DNA of 19,001 nucleotides from Alangreenwoodia sp964438605 (GCA_964438605.1 CAYTKT010000043.1:1-19001); one strand, 5' to 3'. Counted from the stretch's first letter, positions 1 through 8,519 are shown. Notes: generated by a model not told the origin, from the letters alone. Translations and numbers: made by a program.

Positions 1-134
1 ATGGATCATCTTTTTATTCAGCTGTTCAACTTCATATTACAATTAACCAAAAATATATTATAAAGCAATCCAAATGCAGACCCAATGATTTTATTTCATT
101 CGGCCAAAGTATCAAACATGGAGGTTACAACAAA

Positions 135-359
135 ATGGAAGAAAACAAAGCTATGCTCGAAGAAGTACAGAACATGATACGCTCGGAAAACGACCGCGGC
201 CTTTTGAGCAGACAACGCCTCGAAACAAAAAAAGAAATCCGTGAGGTCAACGATCTCTGGGAATACATGACAATCAATGAACAGCACGCTTTTCTGCAAA
301 AAATCATAAACAGTATCACGATCCGCGCCGGTTCGATTTTAATCGACTATAATTTCTAA
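135..359 (+). CDS. Possible C-terminal end of a serine recombinase (small ORF or remnant)
   Basis: This 74-codon frame begins at ATG 135, with GGAGG at 120-124 and a 10-nt spacing. The predicted protein is a charged, coiled-coil-like helix (about residues 1-40) followed by a compact end (LWEYMTINEQHAFLQKIINS, then a short beta-rich tail). That pattern resembles the extreme C-terminus of large serine recombinases, where a coiled coil is followed by a helix and a basic beta segment. No catalytic resolvase domain, zinc ribbon or DNA-binding core is present. The same frame is open leftwards to base 3, so the piece could also be the end of a gene that starts outside the window. The assignment rests on remembered family appearance and is uncertain; an unrelated small protein is possible. 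Confidence 0.4.
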   Translation: MEENKAMLEEVQNMIRSENDRGLLSRQRLETKKEIREVNDLWEYMTINEQHAFLQKIINSITIRAGSILIDYNF

Positions 360-741
360 AAGTACCATGCTAAAAGGATTGTATACAAAAGTTATCAGCA
401 AACAGTATCTAAATTAACTAATATAAAATAAAATAATTCCAAAACCGATTATATCTATATAGTTTCAAACAGATATTATTTATATGAACTAATTCCTACT
501 TATCAAATGAAAATAGTTTAATTTCAATCATAATTAAATACAATGAGCTTATTGCAATAAATCTATACAAAAATAAATTGATAGAAAATCAACAAACAGT
601 AAACGATCTTAAAATCATCAGAGCAAGCCAAACATTAAAACAAGGCCGGAATCCGCATCCGCAGCTTCCAGCCCAAATTCATTTATATCATCATTACCAA
701 AAGACGGAAAATTATCCGTAAAGTACTGACTAAAACACCTG
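360..741. other. AT-rich gene-free stretch
   Basis: This 382-bp interval separates the recombinase-like fragment from the convergent end of the acyl-CoA dehydrogenase operon. I see no reading frame with a start and ribosome binding site, no tRNA and no clear repeats. The only structure I can support is a weak hairpin near 704-719, which could end the dehydrogenase transcript. Confidence 0.6.
700..719 (-). terminator. Weak candidate terminator of the acyl-CoA dehydrogenase operon
   Basis: On the minus strand, about 22 nt after the second dehydrogenase stop codon, ACGGA (719-715) can pair with TCCGT (708-704) across a 6-nt loop. A CTTTT tract follows. The stem has only five pairs and the U-tract is short, so this is a possibility rather than a firm call. 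Confidence 0.3.
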
Positions 742-1752
742 TTATTTCAGCATATCTGCTGCAATTCTCAGCTCAGGGTAATCGAAGGAATCTGTATTAT
801 TGAAGATGGTCTTGGATTCTCTATAGTATCTTTCGATTGGATACTCTCTGGAATAACCAGTACCACCGTGGATCTGTACGCAGTTGGAAGTAGCATCCCA
901 AAGAGCCTTGGATGCAACCACTTTAGCTTTTGCAGCTTCAACAACATAAGGCTTGCCAGCTAATGCCGCTTCGAGTGCAGGCTGAGCAACTGCCTTCAGG
1001 CTGTACTGAGCAACAGAAATCTCTGCGAGCAACGCCTTTACTGCAGGAATCTTAGCAATAGGAGCTCCGAACTGAACTCTCGTCTTAGCATATTCCGTCG
1101 AAACGTCCGCACAGGTTGCAGCCATACCGGCTCCGAGATAGCAGTTCAAAATATCAATCTTAGCGTTGAGTTCCGCTCTCACTGTCGCACCGTCTGCCGA
1201 CAAAAGCGTTGCAGGCGCAGCGTTCAGAGTCAGATTCGCTGTAGGATAAGATCTAAGACCTAATTTATCAAACTTTTCAGCCTTAACGTCAGCCGCCTTA
1301 ACAACGAATGCCGCAGGAGCGTCGTCGATGGAAGCGATTACGATATACTGTTCAGCCGCGCCGCCTAAAGCTACGGCAATCTTTTTGCCTGTGATCGTGT
1401 AAGCGTTGCCTGCAGGCGTTGCAGCAACAGAACCGCAGGAAGTACCTTCTTCATATACAGCATAGCCTGTCATCCCGTCAATCGCGAGAGCAGGTGCGTA
1501 AGTGTCGATAATCTGCGCAGTCGCGTTTGCGATAACAGCTACCTCACCCATGGAAGCATTTACTTTACCGAATTCTTCCGCTACAATCGCTGCTTCTTCC
1601 ATGTCGGCAACCTTCAGGAAACCTTTAGCGGCCATTTTCTTAACTACATCTTCTGTATATTCAGCTGTCTTTTCCGGTACAAATGATACTGGAGCCAATT
1701 CTGCAGCGGCAAAGTCTGCAGCAGCTTTTTGGATTAAACTTTTTTCACTCAT
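742..1752 (-). CDS. Acyl-CoA dehydrogenase-like subunit lacking the catalytic glutamate
   Basis: This 336-residue acyl-CoA dehydrogenase homologue is shorter than the usual 380 or so. Its C-terminal half is the recognisable part: a QIHGGTGYSREYPIERYYRE motif near residues 290-312 matches the family signature. In typical members this is followed by IYEGT, whose Glu is the catalytic base. Here the segment reads IFNNT, so Asn318 occupies the Glu position. The N-terminal and middle domains are alanine-rich and diverged, and the normal LTEPGAGSD flavin/substrate motif is not recognisable. The start has a strong AAGGAGG ribosome binding site. The gene lies 65 nt downstream of a dehydrogenase with an intact IYEGT motif, on the same strand, so the two are probably co-transcribed. 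Inference: a non-catalytic or structural partner in a heteromeric dehydrogenase, as known for some actinobacterial FadE pairs. The substrate is unknown. Confidence 0.85.
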   Translation of the reverse strand: MSEKSLIQKAAADFAAAELAPVSFVPEKTAEYTEDVVKKMAAKGFLKVADMEEAAIVAEEFGKVNASMGEVAVIANATAQIIDTYAPALAIDGMTGYAVYEEGTSCGSVAATPAGNAYTITGKKIAVALGGAAEQYIVIASIDDAPAAFVVKAADVKAEKFDKLGLRSYPTANLTLNAAPATLLSADGATVRAELNAKIDILNCYLGAGMAATCADVSTEYAKTRVQFGAPIAKIPAVKALLAEISVAQYSLKAVAQPALEAALAGKPYVVEAAKAKVVASKALWDATSNCVQIHGGTGYSREYPIERYYRESKTIFNNTDSFDYPELRIAADMLK

Positions 1753-1817
1753 TTTGAAAAATCCTCCTTATGATATATTCTATCTAATTTCTACTAACAG
1801 CCAGCAACAGATTTAAA

Positions 1818-2993
1818 TTACTTCTTCTTCTTTTTCTTAGGGAAGAGGCCATTAGTAACTACTAATCTCTGTACCTGATTTGTACCTTCATAGATAGCAA
1901 GGATACGAGCATCTCTATATAATTTTTCCATAACTGAGCCTTTTTCAAGACCATTAACACCCATAATATCCATAGCAACCCTTGTAGCGTTGATCGCATT
2001 CTCCGTGCAGACGATCTTAGCGCAGCAGGATTCATGACCGTGGTTCAGACCAGCGTCTCTCATGCGGCCAATATAGTATACGAGCTGTCTGCAAGCCTGG
2101 GTCTGAGCTTCAATCTCAGCAATCTTAAATGTTGCGGAGAGATTTGCAGAGAGAGGTCTGCCGCCATCAAGGTGTTCCGTGCAATACTTCTTCAATTCAT
2201 CGAGCACAGCCAGAGCAACACCGTTAGCCTGAGAAGCTACTACGGCACGGCCAGCGTCGAGCGTCATCATTGCTGTCTTGAAACCAAAGCCGATCCCCTT
2301 TTCAGGCCCGCCGAGGATTCTGGATTCGTGAAGTTTAACATTTTCGAGGTGTAATTCACAGGTCTGAGAACCTCTAATTCCCATCTTATCTTCTTCCTTA
2401 ACTGCTGTAAGGCCTGGAGTCTGGCCAGGAATCAGGAACATCGTCAGTCCCTTGCTTCCTAAAGACTTGTCTGTGGAAGCTGCGATTGCCAGCGTGGAAT
2501 TCGATTCGATTGCCTTGCCGGAAGTTGTGATATAGCACTTGTCGCCGTTCAGGATATAATATTCGCCTTCTTTTTTAGCTTCTGTTGCCACCGCGCCTGC
2601 ATCGGAACCAGCGCCTTTTTCTGTCAGACCAAAAGCACCGAATTTGCCCTGAAGAAGGTTGCCGAAGTGTTCTTTCTTCTGTTCATCAGTACCAGTCAGG
2701 AGGATTGGGAAAGAGCCGAGGTTGTTAGAACCGAAACCGGTTGCAACACCTAAGTCAGCCTTACCGAGTTCTTCCCACATAGCCAGGCAGGTGTTGAACG
2801 GCATTTCTTCACCGCCAGTAAACTTAGGAGCGCAAGGGCTTGCAAAACCAGGAATTTTGCACCATTCTTCCCAGATATAATCCGGACAGCACTTGCCTGC
2901 ATCAATTTCTGCCAGATTTGGATAAATCCAGTCTTCGCAGAACTTACGAACTAATTCTTGCTTTTCTTTCATGTCTTCTGTGAAACCAAACAT
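1818..2993 (-). CDS. Acyl-CoA dehydrogenase, catalytic subunit
   Basis: This 391-residue, full-length acyl-CoA dehydrogenase is expected to oxidise an acyl-CoA at the alpha-beta bond, using FAD and passing electrons to an electron-transfer flavoprotein. Visible family features are the FGLTEKGAGSDAG motif near residues 121-133, a GDKCYITTSG beta-domain segment, and YRDARILAIYEGTNQVQR at the C-terminus, with Glu369 as the expected catalytic base. The start is preceded by an AGAAGG-type ribosome binding site. The protein ends in six consecutive lysines, which is not a family feature. It is the first gene of a two-gene operon with a shorter paralogue that lacks the catalytic Glu. No ETF, CoA-transferase or hydratase gene lies nearby, so the substrate (branched-chain, aromatic or short-chain acyl-CoA) cannot be assigned from context. 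Confidence 0.93.
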   Translation of the reverse strand: MFGFTEDMKEKQELVRKFCEDWIYPNLAEIDAGKCCPDYIWEEWCKIPGFASPCAPKFTGGEEMPFNTCLAMWEELGKADLGVATGFGSNNLGSFPILLTGTDEQKKEHFGNLLQGKFGAFGLTEKGAGSDAGAVATEAKKEGEYYILNGDKCYITTSGKAIESNSTLAIAASTDKSLGSKGLTMFLIPGQTPGLTAVKEEDKMGIRGSQTCELHLENVKLHESRILGGPEKGIGFGFKTAMMTLDAGRAVVASQANGVALAVLDELKKYCTEHLDGGRPLSANLSATFKIAEIEAQTQACRQLVYYIGRMRDAGLNHGHESCCAKIVCTENAINATRVAMDIMGVNGLEKGSVMEKLYRDARILAIYEGTNQVQRLVVTNGLFPKKKKKK

Positions 2994-3050
2994 TTGTCTA
3001 CCTTCTTTCTAAGATATTGTACTCTTGATTCTCAAACAGTACATTTTGCA

Positions 3051-3125
3051 GATATAACTTGTTATATCCTTGATATTGACTATACGTTCCACGCTACTGA
3101 CAAGGTTCCCGGATATCAATATCAA
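3051..3125 (-). promoter_or_regulatory. Structured leader of the acyl-CoA dehydrogenase operon
   Basis: Between the promoter and the start codon the minus-strand transcript would carry two perfect dyads. TTGATATTGA (3125-3116) pairs with TCAATATCAA (3079-3070) across 36 nt. Directly after it, GATATAAC (3068-3061) pairs with GTTATATC (3058-3051) across 2 nt. The first could form a stem enclosing a GC-richer loop. The second is a near-continuous 18-bp palindrome that could also be a protein operator. I recognise no known riboswitch core. Confidence 0.5.
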
Positions 3126-3159
3126 AATGCCGAAGTTACTTGCGCCCGGCAACGTATTC

Positions 3160-3188
3160 AGTTTAACTTACTATCCGTAATTTGTCAA
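3160..3188 (-). promoter_or_regulatory. Sigma-A-type promoter of the acyl-CoA dehydrogenase operon
   Basis: On the minus strand a perfect -35 TTGACA (3188-3183) is followed after 17 bp by TAAACT (3165-3160), which matches four of six -10 positions. Transcription would start near 3153, giving a leader of about 160 nt before the dehydrogenase start at 2993. Confidence 0.6.
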
Positions 3189-3377
3189 TAATCTGAACAA
3201 ATTTTAACTTAGCATAAATATATTTTTCGAGTTAAAAAATAGTACGCAAAGATTATTTTCAGCAATATTTTACAAATAATCAAAATACTTGTTATAATTT
3301 ATGCCGTTCACATCTGCAATCCATTGTCGCGAGCCGCTGCAACGGAAAGTTCTGCCGGTCTTTTGCTTTCCTCACCT

Positions 3378-3677
3378 TCAGACATTCATCGGGACAGCGT
3401 ATGTCGAAAATTTTACGTCATGCGAGATATCAAAATTGTCCAGCGCCTTGATCAGTCCGATGCACCCCACCTGGAATAAATCATCCATGCTCTCGCCCCG
3501 ATTCTGAAATTTCTGTATCACGCTGAGGGCAAGCCTCAGATTTCCGGTTATAAATTCGTCCCGCAGCTGCTTATCGCCGGATCTGATACGATCAATCATT
3601 TCCTGCATAGAAACGTCTTTCATGATCGGAAGATTCGCGGTATCGATTCCACATATCTGAACTTTGCTTGCATACAT
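3378..3677 (-). pseudogene. sigG: Truncated sporulation sigma factor sigma-G (N-terminal third)
   Basis: The first 97 residues match the N-terminal part of the forespore sigma factor sigma-G. They include a KVQICGIDTANLP-type N-terminus and region 2.1-2.2 (GNLRLALSVIQKFQNRGE, DDLFQVGCIGLIKALDNFD, KFSTYAVPM). Sigma-G is normally about 255-260 residues. Here the homology stops right after AVPM, where IIGEIRRYLRDN would be expected, and the frame ends with NV and a stop codon. Regions 2.3-2.4, 3 and 4 (promoter recognition) are absent from all frames of the roughly 190 bp that follow. The start has only a weak AGGA ribosome binding site, preceded by a small hairpin (3701-3717). The usual upstream spoIIGA-sigE pair is missing; ligA lies upstream instead. 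Either the gene is dead through deletion, or it is split by an inserted segment whose far end is outside the window. Confidence 0.82.
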
Positions 3678-3700
3678 ACTGCTGTTTTCCTGCCTGTTCT

Positions 3701-3717
3701 CTCCGGTCGGGCCGGAG
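3701..3717 (-). other. Small GC hairpin upstream of the sigG fragment
   Basis: CTCCGG (3701-3706) and CCGGAG (3712-3717) form a perfect 6-bp stem with a 5-nt loop. It sits about 23 nt before the sigG-like start on the minus strand. No U-tract follows, so it is not an intrinsic terminator. It may affect translation initiation or be incidental. Confidence 0.35.
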
Positions 3718-3885
3718 CAAATTTTCTATATCTTATTTATGCTCATGGCCGCTGCTTTCTATTCGGAAAGACAGCTTGAAAAATCTTCCCGGCGCGGCTG
3801 CCATGAAAATCCGTCACCTCGCATAAAAACTTCTTAGACGCGTATTTTTTGCTTTTTCAGGGAGCGCATAAAAAAATTTTTTAAA

Positions 3886-5973
3886 TCAGGAACCCGCTGT
3901 TTCCTGAATCATCCGCATTAAATCCTCCTCGCTGATAACAGAAACGCCAAGAGATTCCGCTTTTGTCAGCTTACTTCCCGCCGATTCTCCCGCCAGCAGA
4001 TAATTCGTCTTTTTCGACACACTGCTGCTGACTTTTCCACCGTGGTTTTCAATCAATTCCGCAGCCTCATTCCGCTTCATTCCAGGAAGTGTTCCCGTAA
4101 TGACAAACGTCAAGCCCGCGAAAACCTGCCGCGTACCGTTTTGAGCGCTGCCGGCGCCGTCGCTCTGATTGTTTTGCGCCATCACCATATTGACGCCGGC
4201 TTCTTCCAGACGCTTTAAAATATCAATATTTTGCGCATCGGAAAAATACGTCTTAACAGCCTCAGCCGTAACGGCCCCTACATCATCCACCTCGATAAGT
4301 TCCTCCTCGGAAGCGCGAGCCACCGCACCGATACTGCCGAAATGTCGCAGAATCGACTTTGCTGCTGCTTTTCCGACATTCGGGATTCCAAAACCTGTAA
4401 GCAGCTGATACGGCGGATTTCGCTTTGCGTCCTCAATAGCTTTCAGCAACTTATCCGTGTTCTTCTCTTTTCCGACGATTCCCTTCTCAATCAACTCGTT
4501 CCGGTAGTCCTTTAAGTGGAAAATATCAGCAATATCCGTGATATAACCCTGTGCCGTCAATTCTCTGACATAAACCTCGCCAAATCCCTTGATGTCCATG
4601 GCGTCGCGGCCGACAAAATTGATGATATGGCCTTCCAGCTGCGCCGGACAGGATGCCCCTGTACAGTGCATATCCGCTGTATCCGCATCTCTGACAACAG
4701 CAGCTCCGCAGACGGGGCAAGTGTCCGGGATGATGAACTTTTTCGTGCCTTCAGGCCGTTTTTCATGAATAACTTTTCTGATCTTCGGAATGATTTCCCC
4801 CGATTTATACACGACTATCGTATCGCCAATCCTTACGTCAAGCTCGTCGATATAATCCTGGTTATGGAGCGTCGCTCTCGAAACAGTCGTACCGCACAGA
4901 CGTACCGGATCGAAAACGGCAGTCGGCGTCACTCTGCCCGTCCTTCCCACAGACAGTTCGATATCGCGCAGCACGCTCTCTTTTTCCTCCGGTGGATATT
5001 TATACGCTACCATATACCCGGCATTCTTGCTGGTATCCGGACATTTTTCCCGATCAGCGAGAACATTCAGCTTGACAACCGCGCCGTCTATATCATAAGG
5101 AAGACTGCCGCGTATGGCTCCGATATCTTCAATAGCTTTCCAGACTTCCTGCCTCGTGTGACAAATAAAATAATGTTCAATCGTCTTAACGCCCTTGGAC
5201 TTCAGATATTCGTAGACATCCTCATGAGTTCGGAAGGAAATGCCTTTCGCGTCCTGAAGATTAAAAATGAACATCGACAGCCGCCGTTCTTTCGTTACGG
5301 CGCTATCAAGCTGACGAAGCGTCCCCGCAGCGCAGTTGCGCGGATTTGCAAAAAGCCTTTTTCCAAGAAGTTCCTGACGCTCATTAACCGCTTCAAACGC
5401 TTCATTCTCCATGTAAACCTCTCCGCGCAACTCAAGATATTCCGGAGCCTCCGCCAGCGTCACCTGTACATCATCTATAACCCTGGCGTTTTCCGTAACA
5501 TCCTCGCCGTATTCCCGGCCATCACCTCTGGTCAGCGCAGTCACCAGCGATCCATCCTCGTAACGCAGCGACAGCGACAGCCCGTCGATCTTCGTCTCTA
5601 CAAGAAACTCCGTATCTTCACCCAGCTTGCACAACATATCATCCACCCAACGGTCTACCTCCTCGCGGCTGAACACGTCCTGAATAGACAACATCGGAAC
5701 CCTGTGCCTTACAAGCACGCCTGCCGTTCGCTTTGCCGTCCCGCCGACCCGGCGCGTCGGTGAATCAGCCTTTGCAAGCGTCGGAAATTCCTGTTCCAGG
5801 CGTTTTAATTCCAAAGACAACTGGTCAAACTCATTATCTGAAATTTCCGGCGCATCTTCATTAAAATACCTGTCGTTATGATATTTCAAAAGCTTCGTCA
5901 ATTCTTTCATCCGAAGCTTTGCGCCGTGTTCATCCAGCCTGCCTGCTGCAGATTTTTCTTTCTTTTCTTCCAT
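3886..5973 (-). CDS. ligA: NAD-dependent DNA ligase LigA
   Basis: This 695-residue bacterial DNA ligase seals 5'-phosphate/3'-hydroxyl nicks in duplex DNA during replication and repair, with NAD as cofactor. All expected parts are present. The N-terminal Ia region covers about 20-90. The adenylation domain has the KIDG motif, with Lys128 as the AMP-accepting residue, and ELRGEVYM and NPRNCAAGTLRQ motifs near 181-221. An OB fold follows, then a four-Cys zinc site (Cys419, Cys422, Cys437, Cys442), helix-hairpin-helix repeats, and a C-terminal BRCT domain at about 620-691. Length is normal. The ATG start follows an AGGAG ribosome binding site at 9-nt spacing. It is the last gene of the nfo-pcrA-ligA series, 232 nt after pcrA with no obvious terminator between them. 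Confidence 0.98.
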   Translation of the reverse strand: MEEKKEKSAAGRLDEHGAKLRMKELTKLLKYHNDRYFNEDAPEISDNEFDQLSLELKRLEQEFPTLAKADSPTRRVGGTAKRTAGVLVRHRVPMLSIQDVFSREEVDRWVDDMLCKLGEDTEFLVETKIDGLSLSLRYEDGSLVTALTRGDGREYGEDVTENARVIDDVQVTLAEAPEYLELRGEVYMENEAFEAVNERQELLGKRLFANPRNCAAGTLRQLDSAVTKERRLSMFIFNLQDAKGISFRTHEDVYEYLKSKGVKTIEHYFICHTRQEVWKAIEDIGAIRGSLPYDIDGAVVKLNVLADREKCPDTSKNAGYMVAYKYPPEEKESVLRDIELSVGRTGRVTPTAVFDPVRLCGTTVSRATLHNQDYIDELDVRIGDTIVVYKSGEIIPKIRKVIHEKRPEGTKKFIIPDTCPVCGAAVVRDADTADMHCTGASCPAQLEGHIINFVGRDAMDIKGFGEVYVRELTAQGYITDIADIFHLKDYRNELIEKGIVGKEKNTDKLLKAIEDAKRNPPYQLLTGFGIPNVGKAAAKSILRHFGSIGAVARASEEELIEVDDVGAVTAEAVKTYFSDAQNIDILKRLEEAGVNMVMAQNNQSDGAGSAQNGTRQVFAGLTFVITGTLPGMKRNEAAELIENHGGKVSSSVSKKTNYLLAGESAGSKLTKAESLGVSVISEEDLMRMIQETAGS

Positions 5974-6205
5974 TAAATCACGCTCCTGTTATCGAATTTT
6001 AAACGGCATGGCTTCCGGTCGGTTCTGGGCCAACCGGATACAACACAGCCTGCGGCCACGCCGACACTTCGACCGCATCACACCCTGTTACCCGCCATGC
6101 AGTATCAAACCCGTGTGGCACGATACCAGACACATGCCGCCTGCTCTGCGCCCATGGGCCGCAGACGCCGTTCCTGATCAAGGCGTCAGCTCGCGGACTA
6201 CGCAG

Positions 6206-8425
6206 TTATATTTTTTGCAGCGGTGCAAAATCCAGTGCCAGTTTTTTCATTCCCACACCATCAAACGCAACGGTCACCGCGCCCTTTTTGACTGAAATGA
6301 CAAGCCCTTCCCCGAACTTCGGATGACGCACACGGTCGCCGCTGGCGAAATCTGCGGCACTCGCTGCCGCAGATTTCGCCAGCTTCTCCGCACTCTGCCG
6401 TACATATCTGATCTGATCAAACGGTTTATTCATCGTGCTATACTTCCTGCGCGGCTGCGCTTCGATATTTCCGCCGCCCTCCTGATAGCTGTTCTTTCCC
6501 AGCGGATCAGCCGCCTCATCAAAAAGGTCTTTGTCCATTTCCTTCAAAAACTGAGATTCTCTGGTGAAATCCGTTCGTCCGTAAATCGTCCGCGATACGG
6601 CGCTTGTCATATAAAGCTGCTTTTTTGCACGGGTGATTCCCACATAACAGAGACGCCGTTCTTCTTCCATCCCCTCCGACGAATCCAGCGCACGCCATCC
6701 CGGAAACAACCCGTCCTCCATGCCTGGCATAAAAACAACCGGAAATTCCAGCCCTTTCGCACTGTGCAGCGTCATCAGCACGACTGCATTTTCCTCCGGT
6801 TCATGATTATCTATATCGGCCACGAGAGCGATTCCTTCAAGAAACTCCGCCAGCGAAAGCTGTGGATTTTCCTCCTCGTTGTCGTACATAACCGATTTAA
6901 ATTCCAGCAGATTTTCAATCCGGCCTTTCGATTCCACCGTATTTGCTTCTTCCAGCGCCTTCAGATATCCGCTTTGCACAAGCAACTTATCATAAATATC
7001 GCTGACTTTCATCTCCTCATGATTCGCATGACATTCCGCCAACAGATGAATCAGCGAGTGAAGCCCCGACGCAGCTTTCGACGAAAGCCCGCCGATCACT
7101 TCATCATCAGTCAGCAGTTCAAACAGGCTTACCTGTCTTTGCTCCGCCAAAAACTGAAGCTTTTCCAGCGTCTTCGCGCCGACACTGCGTTTCGGTTCGT
7201 TGATAATCCGCACAAAAGCCAAATCGTCTGCGGGATTGAGTACAAGGCGCAGATAGGCCATCATGTCCTTAATCTCTTTTCTGTCGTAAAACTTCGTTCC
7301 ACCGAGCACGCGATACGGAATATCGGCCGCCATAAACGCCTCTTCAAAATTACGCGACTGGACATTCGTTCTGTACAAAACTGCAAAATCAGAATACTTC
7401 CTGTCTTTCGTCATCAACCTGTCGATCTCCGAGGCCACATAAACCGCTTCAGCCTTCTCCGTATCGAGCCGCCGATACATAATCCTGTTTCCATCCTCTG
7501 CCTCTGTCCATAATTCTTTGTCTTTCCTGCCGCGATTATGCCTGATTACGGAATGAGCCGCCTTCAGAATATTTGCACTGGAACGGTAATTCTGCTCCAG
7601 CTTGACGACCTTCGTCCCCGGAAAGTCCTTTTCAAAAGAAAGAATATTCCTGATATCGGCTCCGCGCCACTGATAAATGCACTGATCATCGTCACCGACG
7701 ACACAGATATTACGATGCTTTTCCGCCAGCAGCCGAACAATCTTATACTGCATAAAATTCGTATCCTGATACTCGTCCACCATTATGTAACGAAATTTTT
7801 CACGATAATATTCCAGTACCTCATTATCCGCTTCAAACAGCATCACAGTCCGCCAGATCAGATCATCAAAATCCATGGCGTTATTTTTGCGCAAAGTCTC
7901 CTCGTAGCCTCTGTAAAGCTTTGCCGCGATCTGTTCTTTATATCCGTCAGCTTCCTCTGCAAATTTCCGGCTGTCAAGCCCGTGCTCTTTCGCGTCACTG
8001 ATGATCGTGAGCACATAGTTGGGCGTAAACGTCTTTTCATCTACACCGGCTGCCTTAATCAGCGGCTTGACGACGGCACGCTGATCTACCGGATCATAAA
8101 TCGTAAAATCTCTCGTATACCCGATTTTATCCGCATTCATCCTAAGTATCCTCAAACACGCCGAATGAAACGTCATAATCCACATATTCAAATTATCTCC
8201 CACGAGTGATTCCACACGCTCCCGCATCTCGCGCGCTGCCTTGTTCGTAAACGTAACCGCCAGAATATTCCACGGAGAAATGCCTTTTTCCCGGATCATA
8301 TACGCAATCCTGCGCGTCATCGTACTCGTCTTGCCACTGCCCGCTCCCGCCAGGATTAAAAGCGGCCCCTCCGTATAAACTGCCGCTTCCAGTTGCTTAT
8401 CGTTCAAATTTTTCAGATAGTCCAT
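6206..8425 (-). CDS. pcrA: ATP-dependent DNA helicase PcrA/UvrD (superfamily 1)
   Basis: This 739-residue 3'-5' superfamily 1A helicase unwinds DNA in nucleotide-excision and mismatch repair and removes RecA or stalled complexes in Firmicutes. Motif I is AGAGSGKT (26-33), motif Ia is the TFTNKAAREM segment (59-68), motif II is DEYQDTN (217-223), and motif III is VVGDDDQCIYQWRGAD (242-257). Motifs IV-VI are present as QNYRS, TLHSAKGLEFPVVF and YVGITRAKK. The C-terminus (about 693-739: SGDRVRHPKFGEGLV and following) is the Tudor-like domain of PcrA, which binds RNA polymerase in related proteins. The start follows an AAAGGA-type site. It lies 94 nt downstream of nfo and 232 nt upstream of ligA on the same strand, consistent with a repair operon. 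Confidence 0.97.
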   Translation of the reverse strand: MDYLKNLNDKQLEAAVYTEGPLLILAGAGSGKTSTMTRRIAYMIREKGISPWNILAVTFTNKAAREMRERVESLVGDNLNMWIMTFHSACLRILRMNADKIGYTRDFTIYDPVDQRAVVKPLIKAAGVDEKTFTPNYVLTIISDAKEHGLDSRKFAEEADGYKEQIAAKLYRGYEETLRKNNAMDFDDLIWRTVMLFEADNEVLEYYREKFRYIMVDEYQDTNFMQYKIVRLLAEKHRNICVVGDDDQCIYQWRGADIRNILSFEKDFPGTKVVKLEQNYRSSANILKAAHSVIRHNRGRKDKELWTEAEDGNRIMYRRLDTEKAEAVYVASEIDRLMTKDRKYSDFAVLYRTNVQSRNFEEAFMAADIPYRVLGGTKFYDRKEIKDMMAYLRLVLNPADDLAFVRIINEPKRSVGAKTLEKLQFLAEQRQVSLFELLTDDEVIGGLSSKAASGLHSLIHLLAECHANHEEMKVSDIYDKLLVQSGYLKALEEANTVESKGRIENLLEFKSVMYDNEEENPQLSLAEFLEGIALVADIDNHEPEENAVVLMTLHSAKGLEFPVVFMPGMEDGLFPGWRALDSSEGMEEERRLCYVGITRAKKQLYMTSAVSRTIYGRTDFTRESQFLKEMDKDLFDEAADPLGKNSYQEGGGNIEAQPRRKYSTMNKPFDQIRYVRQSAEKLAKSAAASAADFASGDRVRHPKFGEGLVISVKKGAVTVAFDGVGMKKLALDFAPLQKI

Positions 8426-8519
8426 CGATTTGTCTTTCCTTTAACTATACCGTCTTTCTCATTCACCCTTTATTTCCGCCCGCATTCGCTTTCCGCTTAT
8501 TTCACTCTGAGTTTACAAA

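Noticed and set aside
3261..3300. Third copy of the structured element (TTTTACAAATAA match)
   Set aside because: The match is confined to a short AT-rich stretch. The other ordered blocks are not present.
4516..5763. A 415-codon plus-strand frame opposite ligA
   Set aside because: It lies wholly antisense to a full-length LigA with all motifs. The translation has no domain character and the frame is a codon-bias shadow.
5999..6205. Stop-free continuation of the pcrA frame through the gap to ligA (68 codons after TAA)
   Set aside because: The gap is GC-rich, so stop codons are rare. There is a TAA, no plausible recoding signal and no recognisable domain. The normal PcrA C-terminal domain already ends at the stop codon.
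6323..7513. A 396-codon plus-strand frame opposite pcrA
   Set aside because: It is antisense to conserved helicase motifs and its composition is unlike a protein.
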